Origin: CAYYJM01 sp964471755
Lineage (GTDB): Bacteria > Planctomycetota > Planctomycetia > Gemmatales > Gemmataceae
DNA length: 7,123 bases
NCBI GenBank assembly: GCA_964471755.1
Contig: CAYYJM010000298.1
Coordinates: 1-7,123, forward strand
Reading direction: 5' to 3'
How positions within the stretch are numbered: position 1 is the stretch's first letter; each line of letters starts with the position of its first letter. The notes beneath the pieces were generated by a model. That model searched no databases. It was not told the DNA's origin and was given only the letters and a program-made list of their open reading frames with translations. A program made the translations under genes and the position numbers. Of the stretch, positions 1 to 6,738 are shown in pieces.

Positions 1-152
1 CTGCAAACATCAGGCCAAGCGTGCATTACTTTCCTTACTGCCGATAAATGGGGACGCCCGTGGTGGCGAGATTCTTCGCCTCGGCGCTTGCCCGGTCTGC
101 TAGGATGAATAACGCCTGCCGCCCGACCGTCTGGAGACGGGAGATCGCCGCG
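1..152. other. Upstream region of the sigma factor gene, no gene seen
   Basis: No coding sequence is supported here. The sigma-factor reading frame stays open back to an ATG at 48, but that ATG has no purine-rich ribosome binding site before it. The extra 35 residues it would add precede the usual start of the family and are alanine- and arginine-rich without any domain character. A TAGGAT at 101-106 resembles a -10 box, but no convincing -35 box lies at the right distance, so I do not call a promoter. The end of any preceding gene lies outside the window. Confidence 0.5.
139..143 (+). promoter_or_regulatory. Ribosome binding site deciding the sigma factor start
   Basis: GGGAG ends nine bases before the ATG at 153, and a second GGAG lies at 133-136. 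This places translation at 153 rather than at the upstream in-frame ATG at 48, which has no comparable site. Confidence 0.6.
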
Positions 153-746
153 ATGAGTGCTGGTCCCGCGCCGAACGCCTCGTTCCTCAGCGACGAACAG
201 CTCTTGCAGCGGTTCGCGGCCGGGGACCGTTCCGCCCTGGAAGAACTCTTCCAGCGCTACCGTCAGCCGGCCTATCGGGTCGCCTATCGTCTGCTGGGCA
301 ACGAAGCCGACGCTCTCGACGCCGTTCAGGAAGGCTTCGTCAAGGCTCTGACCCATCTCGACGGGTTCCAGGGCAGGAGTGCGTTCAAGACCTGGCTGCT
401 CCGCGTCGTCGGCAATGCCGCCCTCGATCTGGGTCGGCAGCGCGGACGACGCGAGATGCTCAGCCTGGATCGACCCGATCGGCCCGAGAACGTGCCCGAA
501 CCGTTGCTGCGCCTGGAAGATCACGCACGTCAGCTCGAACAGGAAGACCTGCGCGGTCAGCTCAACGAGGCCCTGGCCCGTCTGCCCGAGGCCCAGCGAC
601 AGACGTTCGTGTTGTTCGCCGACGGCGGACTGAGTTATCGTGAAGTGGCCGAAGCTCTGGGGATCTCCATCGGCACGGTGATGAGCCGCTTGTTTTACGC
701 CCGCCAACGACTGCGGGCCCTGTTGATCGAACGGGTGATGCCATGA
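153..746 (+). CDS. ECF-type RNA polymerase sigma factor (sigma-70 family)
   Basis: This 197-residue protein has the size and two-domain layout of an extracytoplasmic-function sigma factor, which directs RNA polymerase to a small regulon, often for envelope or stress responses. Region 2 covers about residues 30-98: it contains the core-binding segment around DALDAVQEGFVKAL and the -10-binding segment with FKTWLLRVVGNAALD. Region 4 covers about 136-190: EALARLPEAQRQTFVLF is followed by a helix-turn-helix at about 160-187 (LSYREVAEALGISIGTVMSR) that reads the -35 element. There is no region 1.1 or region 3, as expected for this class. The start at 153 is chosen for its ribosome binding site and because the domain begins soon after. 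The stop overlaps the next start as ATGA, so the two proteins are translationally coupled, which fits a sigma/anti-sigma pair. The target promoters cannot be read from this window. Confidence 0.93.
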   Translation: MSAGPAPNASFLSDEQLLQRFAAGDRSALEELFQRYRQPAYRVAYRLLGNEADALDAVQEGFVKALTHLDGFQGRSAFKTWLLRVVGNAALDLGRQRGRREMLSLDRPDRPENVPEPLLRLEDHARQLEQEDLRGQLNEALARLPEAQRQTFVLFADGGLSYREVAEALGISIGTVMSRLFYARQRLRALLIERVMP

Positions 747-1309
747 ACCCTGACTGGGGGCCGGAACGCGAACCAACGCCGGAGGAACTGGCCGCCTACT
801 TCGATGGCGAACTGACCGGGGACGCGCGCGTCGGGATCGAAGCCTGGCTGGCCAACCACCCCGAGGGCCGGGCCGAGATCGAGGCGCTCCGTCATCTGCA
901 CGCGCAGTACGAGCCGGCCGGCAAACGCTGGGCCGCAACCCTGGCCGGCATCGAGGCCGACCTCGGCCACGGTCGGTCCGGTCGCCCACGGAGTCGGCGC
1001 TGGTCCTGGGCTCTGCTCGCGGGCGGCCTGGCCGCGACCGTTCTCGGAGCGCTCCTGCTGCGACCGCCGCCGACCGTGCTGGACACCGAGCCGTACCCGG
1101 TCGTCTCGGCCGACGACGTTCACATCATCAGCATGAATCCCAACGATCACGGGGCCCTGGTAATCGTCGTGCCGCTGGCCCTGCCCGAGATCGATCTGGC
1201 ACGACACGAGGACGTCGCCATCGTCGGCGGCAACACCGATGGCATCATGCAGATCGACGACTGGAACTCGCCGATGATCGTCGATCCGCTCGTCTACGAG
1301 CCACGCTGA
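743..1309 (+). CDS. Putative membrane-bound anti-sigma factor without zinc ligands
   Basis: This 188-residue protein has an N-terminal cytoplasmic part with the layout of anti-sigma domains: LAAYFDGELTGDARVGIEAW at residues 17-36, then NHPEGRAEIEALRHL. A basic stretch (RPRSRRW, 81-87) and one membrane segment at about 89-106 follow, then an outer C-terminal part of about 80 residues. By position and design it should bind and hold the adjacent sigma factor at the membrane. In the zinc anti-sigma family this region carries an HxxxCxxC motif. Here the three ligand positions read as tryptophan, histidine and glycine, and the whole protein has no cysteine, so it must fold without that zinc. Its ATG overlaps the sigma stop by four bases and has only a weak ribosome binding site, which suggests translational coupling. 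The outer domain (110-188) is not recognised. The function is inferred from context and partial similarity; there is no direct proof of binding. Confidence 0.72.
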   Translation: MNPDWGPEREPTPEELAAYFDGELTGDARVGIEAWLANHPEGRAEIEALRHLHAQYEPAGKRWAATLAGIEADLGHGRSGRPRSRRWSWALLAGGLAATVLGALLLRPPPTVLDTEPYPVVSADDVHIISMNPNDHGALVIVVPLALPEIDLARHEDVAIVGGNTDGIMQIDDWNSPMIVDPLVYEPR

Positions 1310-1344
1310 GCCCGGCGCGGTGCGCTGAGGGGGAACAGGGGGAG

Positions 1345-1815
1345 ATGATGGCACGCGTGCGTCTGCTTGGACTGGTCGCGATCCTCTTCTGGGGCCTGTC
1401 CCACTGCGCCGCCGATGCCTCCGCGAAGGGGAACGTCAAGGTGTCCATCCTCATCATCGTCGCCAGCGAGAGCAATGGCCGGGTCGATCCGAAGCTGAAG
1501 TGCATTGCCGACGAGGTTCGTGAGGTCGATCCGCGCCTGAAGGGGTTCCGGGTGGCGAACATGATCTGCAAGTCGCTGCCGCCGCAGACGCGCGAGTCGT
1601 TCGATCTGATCAACGATCAGAAGGCAACCGTGGTGATCGAGCATGCCGCGGATCGGAACAACCGCGTCACCCTGCGTCTGACGCCGCCGATGCTCAATGA
1701 GATCACCTACACGACGTGCTGCGGCAAGTTCCTGCCGATCATCACGCGCTATCGGCCCAAACCGGATGAGCGACTGATCCTCGCCGTGCGCGTGCAGCCG
1801 TGTAACGGCAAGTGA
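1345..1815 (+). CDS. Small secreted cysteine-containing protein of unknown function
   Basis: I do not recognise a characterised family in this 156-residue protein. It begins with a clear signal peptide: a short basic start (MMARVR), a hydrophobic core at about 7-18, and a probable signal peptidase I site near ADASA-KG at about 23-28. A lipoprotein site at C21 is less likely, because histidine precedes the cysteine. The predicted mature protein of about 130 residues has five cysteines, at 53, 75, 125, 126 and 153, so disulphides are possible. It contains alternating hydrophobic stretches that suggest beta structure, such as VKVSILIIVAS at 31-41 and RLILAVRVQP at 143-152. Two ATGs stand in tandem at 1345 and 1348. 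GAGGGGG at 1327-1333 is well placed for the first, so 1345 is used. The gene starts 35 bases after the anti-sigma gene, so it is probably co-transcribed and may be a target or sensor of the sigma system. Confidence 0.72.
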   Translation: MMARVRLLGLVAILFWGLSHCAADASAKGNVKVSILIIVASESNGRVDPKLKCIADEVREVDPRLKGFRVANMICKSLPPQTRESFDLINDQKATVVIEHAADRNNRVTLRLTPPMLNEITYTTCCGKFLPIITRYRPKPDERLILAVRVQPCNGK

Positions 1816-1831
1816 GCCGACGAACGTGATC

Positions 1832-1845
1832 CCCGCGAGCGCGGG
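1832..1845 (+). terminator. Weak hairpin after the sigma operon
   Basis: CCCGC and GCGGG pair around a four-base loop 17 bases after the stop of the secreted-protein gene. An overlapping 10-base palindrome, GGGACGTCCC, lies at 1843-1852. There is no run of T after the stem, so this is at best a pause or Rho-assisted site. It could also be a chance structure in GC-rich DNA. Confidence 0.25.
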
Positions 1846-1955
1846 ACGTCCCATTCCGCTCGCCGAAGAGACCACAGAGTACGTGTCACATCCTTCCGGC
1901 ACCGTCGTATTTCCAGCAGGGAAACCTCTGCCTGAAAACCGTCCGGAGTCGGTAG

Positions 1956-2690
1956 ATGCGTCGGGACATGTCGAAGTTGCTGGTCGAGCGGCCGCGCATT
2001 GGTGGCAAGTACACCAAGCACCGTCGCGATCGGCTGACCAACCCGCCCGAGGACGGTCCACGCGGCGAAGCGATGCAGACCAAGTGGGTCCGGCGCAAGA
2101 TGCTCAACGAGAACCTCGCTCCGCTGCGGCGATTCCTTCGGTCGCGCGTCGGTCGGCCCTGGAACGCAGTTTACAGCGAGATCCGTGAACACGTCCGCGT
2201 CGATAGCGCCATCCAGCTGCACATCCTTCAGCACCTCTGGGATTACGTTGTCCGCGATGTGATCCTCATCGACGGCGTTCCCTGCCACGGCAGTAACGAG
2301 TCGTGGGGTCGGCGTCTGGGGCTGCCGATTGGCGAACATCGCACCACCTTCTACGTCCATCCCGAGAGCGGGCTGTTGCTGGCCGCGCGCCAATCGCGAC
2401 GGAAGAAGCTGCGGAAACCACGGCTGCGTCATCGGTTGGCAACGGAGAAGCCACGGACCTTGTCCGATGGTCGGCAGTTGCACCGGATCGGCGGAGCCTG
2501 GCACGCGGTCGAACTGGCTCCGCTCGTGGTGGGATTGCCAGCAGATCTCGACGTCGTCCTGGGCATCGGACCGCTGGTGCCCTGGCAGCACGGCCCGCAA
2601 CTGACGGCCACCTACGGCCGGAGCGGCGTCTACGGCGTGCGGGCTGAACGGCTCACGCCGCGCGAGCTAGCCCGGCTCGGGCTGGCGTGA
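1956..2690 (+). CDS. Conserved basic hypothetical protein
   Basis: No function can be assigned to this 244-residue protein. The start at 1956 has GGAG at 1945-1948, seven bases upstream. A second in-frame ATG at 1968 (MSK) is less well supported. The protein is soluble in character, with no signal peptide or membrane segment. The N-terminal 50 residues are rich in arginine, lysine and proline. The block at about 50-75 (MLNENLAPLRRFL, then GRPWNAVYSEI) and a helix at about 84-99 look like the conserved core. The segment TTFYVHPESGLLL at 130-142 is followed by a strongly basic stretch (143-160), which would suit nucleic acid or ribosome binding. From memory, proteins with this LNENLAPLRRFL/GRPWN core recur in planctomycetes as unannotated genes; this is recollection, not a search result. 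It follows the sigma operon after 140 bases and ends nine bases from the convergent peptidase gene. Confidence 0.75.
   Translation: MRRDMSKLLVERPRIGGKYTKHRRDRLTNPPEDGPRGEAMQTKWVRRKMLNENLAPLRRFLRSRVGRPWNAVYSEIREHVRVDSAIQLHILQHLWDYVVRDVILIDGVPCHGSNESWGRRLGLPIGEHRTTFYVHPESGLLLAARQSRRKKLRKPRLRHRLATEKPRTLSDGRQLHRIGGAWHAVELAPLVVGLPADLDVVLGIGPLVPWQHGPQLTATYGRSGVYGVRAERLTPRELARLGLA
2666..2686. terminator. Hairpin at the convergent gene junction
   Basis: A nine-base-pair stem (one G-U pair) with a GCT loop forms from GCTAGCCCG and CGGGCTGGC at the very end of the 244-residue protein gene. The two convergent genes are only nine bases apart, so any terminator must lie in coding sequence. No T run follows on either strand, so this is a weak candidate for a shared terminator. 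Confidence 0.25.
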
Positions 2691-2699
2691 ACTTTCCGG

Positions 2700-4832
2700 T
2701 CATTTCACCTTCGCGCCGAGTTGATCGAGGATGAACGCATACACCACGCTCAGTTCCGCGATCCGCTCCGACAACGACGTGGCCAGGCCGTGCCCGGCCG
2801 TGGCGCTGGTGCGCAGCAGGATCGGGGCCTTCGACGACGTCGCCGCCTGGAGACGGGCCGTCATCTTGCGTGACTGCATCGGATCGACTCGCGGATCGTT
2901 CGCTCCGGTCAGGAACAGCGTCGCCGGGTAGGCCGTCCCCTTCTCGACGTGGTGATACGGCGAGTAGGCGTACAGAGCCTTGAACTGGGCCGGGTCCTTG
3001 ACCGTGCCGAACTCCGGCACGTTGAACGCGCCGTTCGGCGAGAGTTCGACACGCAGCATGTCGTAGATGCCGACATAGCTGACGACGCACTTCATCAGGT
3101 CGGGATGCTGCGTCAGAGTCGCGCCCATGAGCAGGCCGCCATTGCTGCCGCCGAGGATGGCGAGCCGCTCCGACGAGGTGTACCTCCGCTCGATCAGGTG
3201 CCGCAACGCCGCGGCGAAATCGTCGAAGACGTTCTGCTTGCGAGTCAGGCGGCCGGCGTCGTGCCAGGCCTCGCCGTATTCGCCGCCGCCACGCAGGTTC
3301 ACGATGGCGATCACCAGGCCAGCGTCGAACAGAACGCGGTAGTCGGGCCGGAAGTTCGGCTCGATGTTGACACCGTAGCCGCCGTAGCCGGTCACCAGGC
3401 AGGGGTTCTTGCCATCGAGGTTCGTCCCCTTCGGCTTGAGGATGTTGACCGGCACCTTCGTCCCGTCCTTGCTCGTGGCGAACTCGCGGACGACCTCGAT
3501 GTCGGCGAAGCTGACCGGCGACGGCGCATTGAGGCCGAGCTTCTTCGTGGTCATCGCGCGGGCGTCGAACCGGTGAAAGCCGGTCGGCTCCACGAACGAG
3601 CCCATCGCGAAGACAATGTCATCGCCGCCGACCGAGAGCAGGTCATCGACCCGCGCGACGGGCTGCTGCTGCGGGGCCGTCGTCGGCTTGCCGGCCAGGT
3701 CAAAGGCCCGGATCACGGACGGGCCGCCCTGCTGGTAGAGGACGTACAGACGCGACCTCGTCGGCAGAACGGTCGGTTTGCCCCAGAAGTCGGTGACGAT
3801 GCTGTCCTCGCCCTCCGGCACGATCACCTTCGCCTGCTTCACGTCGAGCGTGTCGTAGTCGATGCGCAGGATCTTGCCCCTCGGAGCATCTTGCCGTGAG
3901 ATGACGAACAGGCCGCCGTCATTGCCCCAGGCGGCCTGGACGAGTTTGTCCTTGAAGCCGGCGAACTGCCGCCACTTGCCCTCCGGCGAGCGGACGAAGT
4001 GGGCGAACTCGCCGCCGTCGCCGTTCTGCACGGTGCAGAGCAGACGGCCGGTCGGCTCGTGCGTCCAGACCTTGATCTCGGCGATGCGCGGCAACTCCTT
4101 GCCGAGTTCGTAGCGATCCTTCTCCGTTGGCGTCCCCAGTTCGTGGAAGTAGAGCTGCTGGTAGAAGTCGCGATCCTCCTTCGGCCGCTCATCGCCACGA
4201 GGATAGCGCGTGTAGAAGAAACCCTTGCCGTCCGCCGACCACGCCATCGAACCGCCCGCGGTGCCGTTCTGCACGCGCGGAATGACCTCGCCGACCGGCT
4301 TGCCCGTATCGGTGTCGTAGAGGTGCAGGTTGCCCGATTCGCTACCGGCCTTCGACAGCGACACGGCGACGAGCTTGCCATCCGGCGATGGCACGAACCA
4401 GTCGATCGCCGTGGTGCCCTTGCTGTCGAGGGCGGTCGGGTCGAGCAGAACACGGGCCCTGTCCGGCTCGTCGAACGACGGCAGGACGACGAGCAACGGC
4501 TGCTCCTTCGGCGGCTGACGTTTCAGGGCGAAGAGCCGCTTCCCGGCCAGATCGAGGCCGCCGAAGGTCACCCGCTTCGCGCTGAGGATCTCCTGAAGCC
4601 GGGCCTGAATCTTCTCGACTCCGGGAAGCTTCGCCAGGTACTCCCGCGCGTACCTGTTCTCCGCGTCGCTCCACGCCTGGACCTCGGGATTCTTCGCGTC
4701 CTCCAGCCAGCGGTAGGGATCGGCGACGGTGACGCCGTGGTAGGTGTCGGTGACGCTGTCCGTCCGGGCGACGGGCGGCCCGGCCAGGGGCATCGTGGCC
4801 AGAAGCAGGCCCAGCGGCAGTAGTTGCGACAT
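2700..4832 (-). CDS. Prolyl oligopeptidase (serine peptidase family S9A)
   Basis: This 710-residue enzyme cleaves short peptides after proline. The N-terminal DPYRWLED signature lies at 38-45. A beta-propeller region spans roughly 75-440, followed by an alpha/beta-hydrolase domain. The catalytic triad is complete: Ser563 in GGSNGG, Asp646 in NDPRVD, and His681 in AGHG. Arg648 matches the substrate-binding arginine, and YGGYG at 483-487 matches the oxyanion region. VNLRGGGEYG (511-520) is another family hallmark. Length is normal for S9A. The start at 4832 is chosen because GGAG lies seven bases upstream. An in-frame ATG at 4853 would add seven residues (MSQRSTP) but overlaps an inverted repeat. 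A hydrophobic stretch at 4-18 suggests export, although only the longer start supplies a basic residue before it. The gene lies downstream of the permease on the same strand and may share its transcript unless the intervening repeat stops it. Confidence 0.95.
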   Translation of the reverse strand: MSQLLPLGLLLATMPLAGPPVARTDSVTDTYHGVTVADPYRWLEDAKNPEVQAWSDAENRYAREYLAKLPGVEKIQARLQEILSAKRVTFGGLDLAGKRLFALKRQPPKEQPLLVVLPSFDEPDRARVLLDPTALDSKGTTAIDWFVPSPDGKLVAVSLSKAGSESGNLHLYDTDTGKPVGEVIPRVQNGTAGGSMAWSADGKGFFYTRYPRGDERPKEDRDFYQQLYFHELGTPTEKDRYELGKELPRIAEIKVWTHEPTGRLLCTVQNGDGGEFAHFVRSPEGKWRQFAGFKDKLVQAAWGNDGGLFVISRQDAPRGKILRIDYDTLDVKQAKVIVPEGEDSIVTDFWGKPTVLPTRSRLYVLYQQGGPSVIRAFDLAGKPTTAPQQQPVARVDDLLSVGGDDIVFAMGSFVEPTGFHRFDARAMTTKKLGLNAPSPVSFADIEVVREFATSKDGTKVPVNILKPKGTNLDGKNPCLVTGYGGYGVNIEPNFRPDYRVLFDAGLVIAIVNLRGGGEYGEAWHDAGRLTRKQNVFDDFAAALRHLIERRYTSSERLAILGGSNGGLLMGATLTQHPDLMKCVVSYVGIYDMLRVELSPNGAFNVPEFGTVKDPAQFKALYAYSPYHHVEKGTAYPATLFLTGANDPRVDPMQSRKMTARLQAATSSKAPILLRTSATAGHGLATSLSERIAELSVVYAFILDQLGAKVK

Positions 4833-4853
4833 GGGGGTACTCCGTTGCGACAT
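4823..4853. repeat. 10-base direct repeat carrying both candidate start codons
   Basis: On the minus strand ATGTCGCAAC occurs at 4853-4844 and again at 4832-4823. The period is 21 bases, so both copies are in the peptidase frame and both encode Met-Ser-Gln. The Shine-Dalgarno sequence lies between the copies. The repeat is perfect and directly visible. Confidence 0.8.
4840..4843 (-). promoter_or_regulatory. Ribosome binding site deciding the peptidase start
   Basis: On the minus strand GGAG lies seven bases before the ATG at 4832, an ideal spacing. The alternative ATG at 4853 has only the GC-rich arm of an inverted repeat upstream and would be buried in its stem, so the downstream start is preferred. 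Confidence 0.6.
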
Positions 4854-4916
4854 TTAGCCGCCGGCTTGCCGGCGGGTATTCGAGACGAAGACCGCCGGCA
4901 AGCCGGCGGCTAAATG
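4851..4916. repeat. Paired palindromic repeat, perfect 25-base inverted repeat
   Basis: The arms 4851-4875 and 4892-4916 are perfect reverse complements separated by 16 bases. Each arm contains its own palindrome, CCGCCGGC and GCCGGCGG around TT (or AA), with an outer ATTTAG tail. The unit therefore resembles two head-to-head copies of a REP-like element. It fills most of the gap between the permease stop at 4924 and the peptidase start. As RNA it would form a very stable stem that could end or weaken transcription from the permease into the peptidase, or protect a 3' end. No transposase gene is near it. Confidence 0.85.
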
Positions 4917-4923
4917 GGATCGT

Positions 4924-6738
4924 TCAATCCGCTCCGCCGCTGGTCCGTCCCAGGGCGATGTCGAACTCGCTCAGCAGCGGCACCAGCATCGCCGCGATGG
5001 CGAAGCCGAACGCCCCGGTCATGACCAGGAACGGAATGATCGGATCACCCGATTCCTGCGTGCCCGGCCTGGCGACCAGGATCGTCATGACCGAGTAGAG
5101 GACGGCCAGCGGACAGAACCAGCTGGCCCAGGTCAGGGCGCTGCTCGGTCGGCCGGCGTTCAGCACCCACCACAGACCGCCGACGCCGGCGATCAGGAAG
5201 AAGACGAAGCTCGTCCACTGATACTCGAAGCGACCGTTGATGACGATCAGCGCGATGCAGGTGAGCGTGCCGACGGAGAGGAAGAAGATCGTCGAGAGGG
5301 CGTTGAGGACAGCGACCCGGCTGTTCTGGTTTCGCAGGGCAACGTGGATGCCCAGGACCAGGGCGAAGGCCAGCAGCAGGACCGCGACGCCGACGACACA
5401 GATGAACGCCGTCGCGTTCATGCGCCAGCCGAGCAGCTCGGCGTACCGAGCTGGCGGCGTGGCCAGGTAGCCGAACCAACCGTAGATGCCGGCCAGGATC
5501 AAAGGCGGCAGCAGGTATTCCTTGGTGTTCCAGAGGATGCCGAGGATTTTGCCGAAGATAAACTCCTTCGGCTCCAGGTCGGTGACCAGGAGCAGATCGA
5601 GAGCCCCGGTATCGCGTTCGCTGGTGATCGCGGTCACCGCCTGGGCGGTCACCAGGAGAAGGCTCAGGACGCCGACGGGGATCAGACCGTAGGCGGCCAG
5701 GAAGGGAATCTTCGCGCCGGCCAGCACCGGAGCCAGGGCCGACCAGCAGATCAGGGCCAGGACGAGGAAGTAGGCGATCTTGATGAGCAGCGGTCGTCGG
5801 CCGTAGGCGCGGGTGCGGATCTCTCGCCAGAGAATCGGGTTCTCCCAGACCTGGCGAGCCTGGCCCGGCGCGGCATGGACCGAGACGCGCCCCGCGCCGC
5901 CGCTGGCGGCCAGGGCGTCGGCGTCCTGCTGCTCCTCGGGCTTCTCACGCTGCATGATCGGTTCGCCGCTGGGGTTCCAGACCCGCAGCATGAGGATGCC
6001 ATAACCCAGGAGCAGGCCGCTGACGCCGAGCATGACCAGAGCGTAGCCGTAGGCGACCGGCAGACCGGGATCGAGTTGCCGCGTCGGCTGCTGGGCCGCC
6101 TGGAGCGCGGCGAACGGATCGAAGTACGGCTGATACACCGCCAGCGAGGGTACGAGAACGACGAGGGCCTGGCTCAGGGTCAGGTAGAGGACCAGCAGCA
6201 GCACCGTCAGGGCGAGGGACTGGAAGGTGCGATCACGCCACAGGGCGATCAGGCCGCCAAGCGAGCCGGCGGCGAGGCCGGTCGCGGCCAGGACGGCCAT
6301 CGCCTGAAAGACCTGCGCGACTGAGACGCCGCCGAGCAGGATCAGGAACATCATGATCGGAAAGGTGCCGATCCAGAGCAGGATCATGGGCAGCAGACTG
6401 CCGAGCATCTTGCCCAGGACGATCTCGCTGTCGCGCAGCTCGGTCATCAGCAGCAGAATGAACGTCCGGCGATCCTTCTCCAGAGCGACAGCACTGGCAC
6501 TGGACAGAGCGGGGAAGAAGAGAAACAGGGCCAGTTGCAGGAAGGAGAGAATCTGGAAGAGCAACGCCCCGAAGCGAGCGGTTTCGCCGAGGGAGCCCTG
6601 ATGGACGACGCCGAGCGTGGCCAGCCAGGCGGTCATGGCCACGACCCAGAGCGCGCCGTAGTAGGCGACCCGGGCCCCGTAGTGACGCGCCCGCCGTGGA
6701 ACGGTGAGGGCTTCACGTTGAAAGATCGGACCGAACAC
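4924..6738 (-). CDS. ABC-2 type transporter permease, tandem-duplicated fusion
   Basis: This 604-residue integral membrane protein has about 12-14 membrane segments. It consists of two related halves joined by a hydrophilic linker at about 252-300. Each half opens with a short cytoplasmic motif ending in RE (FGPIFQRE at 2-9; ENPILWRE at 299-306) before a membrane segment. Each also holds the conserved loop of ABC-2 permeases, EKDRRTFILLLMTELRDSEI at 87-106 and SERDTGALDLLLVTDLEPKE at 373-392, followed by a GKxLG motif. The substrate is unknown; relatives export lipids, polysaccharides or drugs, or act in gliding and envelope assembly. The start is GTG with GAGGGA six bases upstream (6745-6750). 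No ABC ATPase gene is present: upstream is the divergent carB, downstream the peptidase. The ATPase must therefore be encoded elsewhere. As a fusion, one chain could form the whole membrane pore. Confidence 0.88.
   Translation of the reverse strand: MFGPIFQREALTVPRRARHYGARVAYYGALWVVAMTAWLATLGVVHQGSLGETARFGALLFQILSFLQLALFLFFPALSSASAVALEKDRRTFILLLMTELRDSEIVLGKMLGSLLPMILLWIGTFPIMMFLILLGGVSVAQVFQAMAVLAATGLAAGSLGGLIALWRDRTFQSLALTVLLLVLYLTLSQALVVLVPSLAVYQPYFDPFAALQAAQQPTRQLDPGLPVAYGYALVMLGVSGLLLGYGILMLRVWNPSGEPIMQREKPEEQQDADALAASGGAGRVSVHAAPGQARQVWENPILWREIRTRAYGRRPLLIKIAYFLVLALICWSALAPVLAGAKIPFLAAYGLIPVGVLSLLLVTAQAVTAITSERDTGALDLLLVTDLEPKEFIFGKILGILWNTKEYLLPPLILAGIYGWFGYLATPPARYAELLGWRMNATAFICVVGVAVLLLAFALVLGIHVALRNQNSRVAVLNALSTIFFLSVGTLTCIALIVINGRFEYQWTSFVFFLIAGVGGLWWVLNAGRPSSALTWASWFCPLAVLYSVMTILVARPGTQESGDPIIPFLVMTGAFGFAIAAMLVPLLSEFDIALGRTSGGAD

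Noticed and set aside
101..106. TAGGAT as a -10 box for the sigma operon
   Set aside because: No -35-like hexamer at 16-18 bases upstream, and ECF-type operons often use other motifs, so there is not enough support.
48..152. N-terminal extension of the sigma factor from the ATG at 48
   Set aside because: No ribosome binding site before 48, no domain character in the added residues, and a good GGGAG site before the ATG at 153.
1294..2600. Overlapping minus-strand frames opposite the secreted-protein and conserved hypothetical genes
   Set aside because: They have no ribosome binding sites of note and no domain signatures, and they cross the plus-strand gene boundaries. The plus-strand genes have better starts and protein-like composition.
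2949..3899. Long open frame (316 codons) on the + strand inside the peptidase gene
   Set aside because: It is a shadow of the peptidase codons in high-GC DNA. The protein is rich in R, A, V, D and E without a recognisable domain, while the opposite strand encodes a textbook S9A enzyme.
3999..4823. Second long + strand frame (274 codons) opposite the peptidase N-terminal half
   Set aside because: Same reason: it is antisense to a well-supported gene and has no family features.
4851..4916. Inverted repeat as terminal repeats of a small insertion sequence
   Set aside because: The arms are only 16 bases apart with no coding space, and no target-site duplication is seen at 4850 and 4917.
5344..6324. 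Open frame of 326 codons on the + strand opposite the permease
   Set aside because: The product is a Q/D/G/R-rich low-complexity string, typical of the complement of membrane-protein codons. The minus strand shows clear membrane segments and duplicated motifs.
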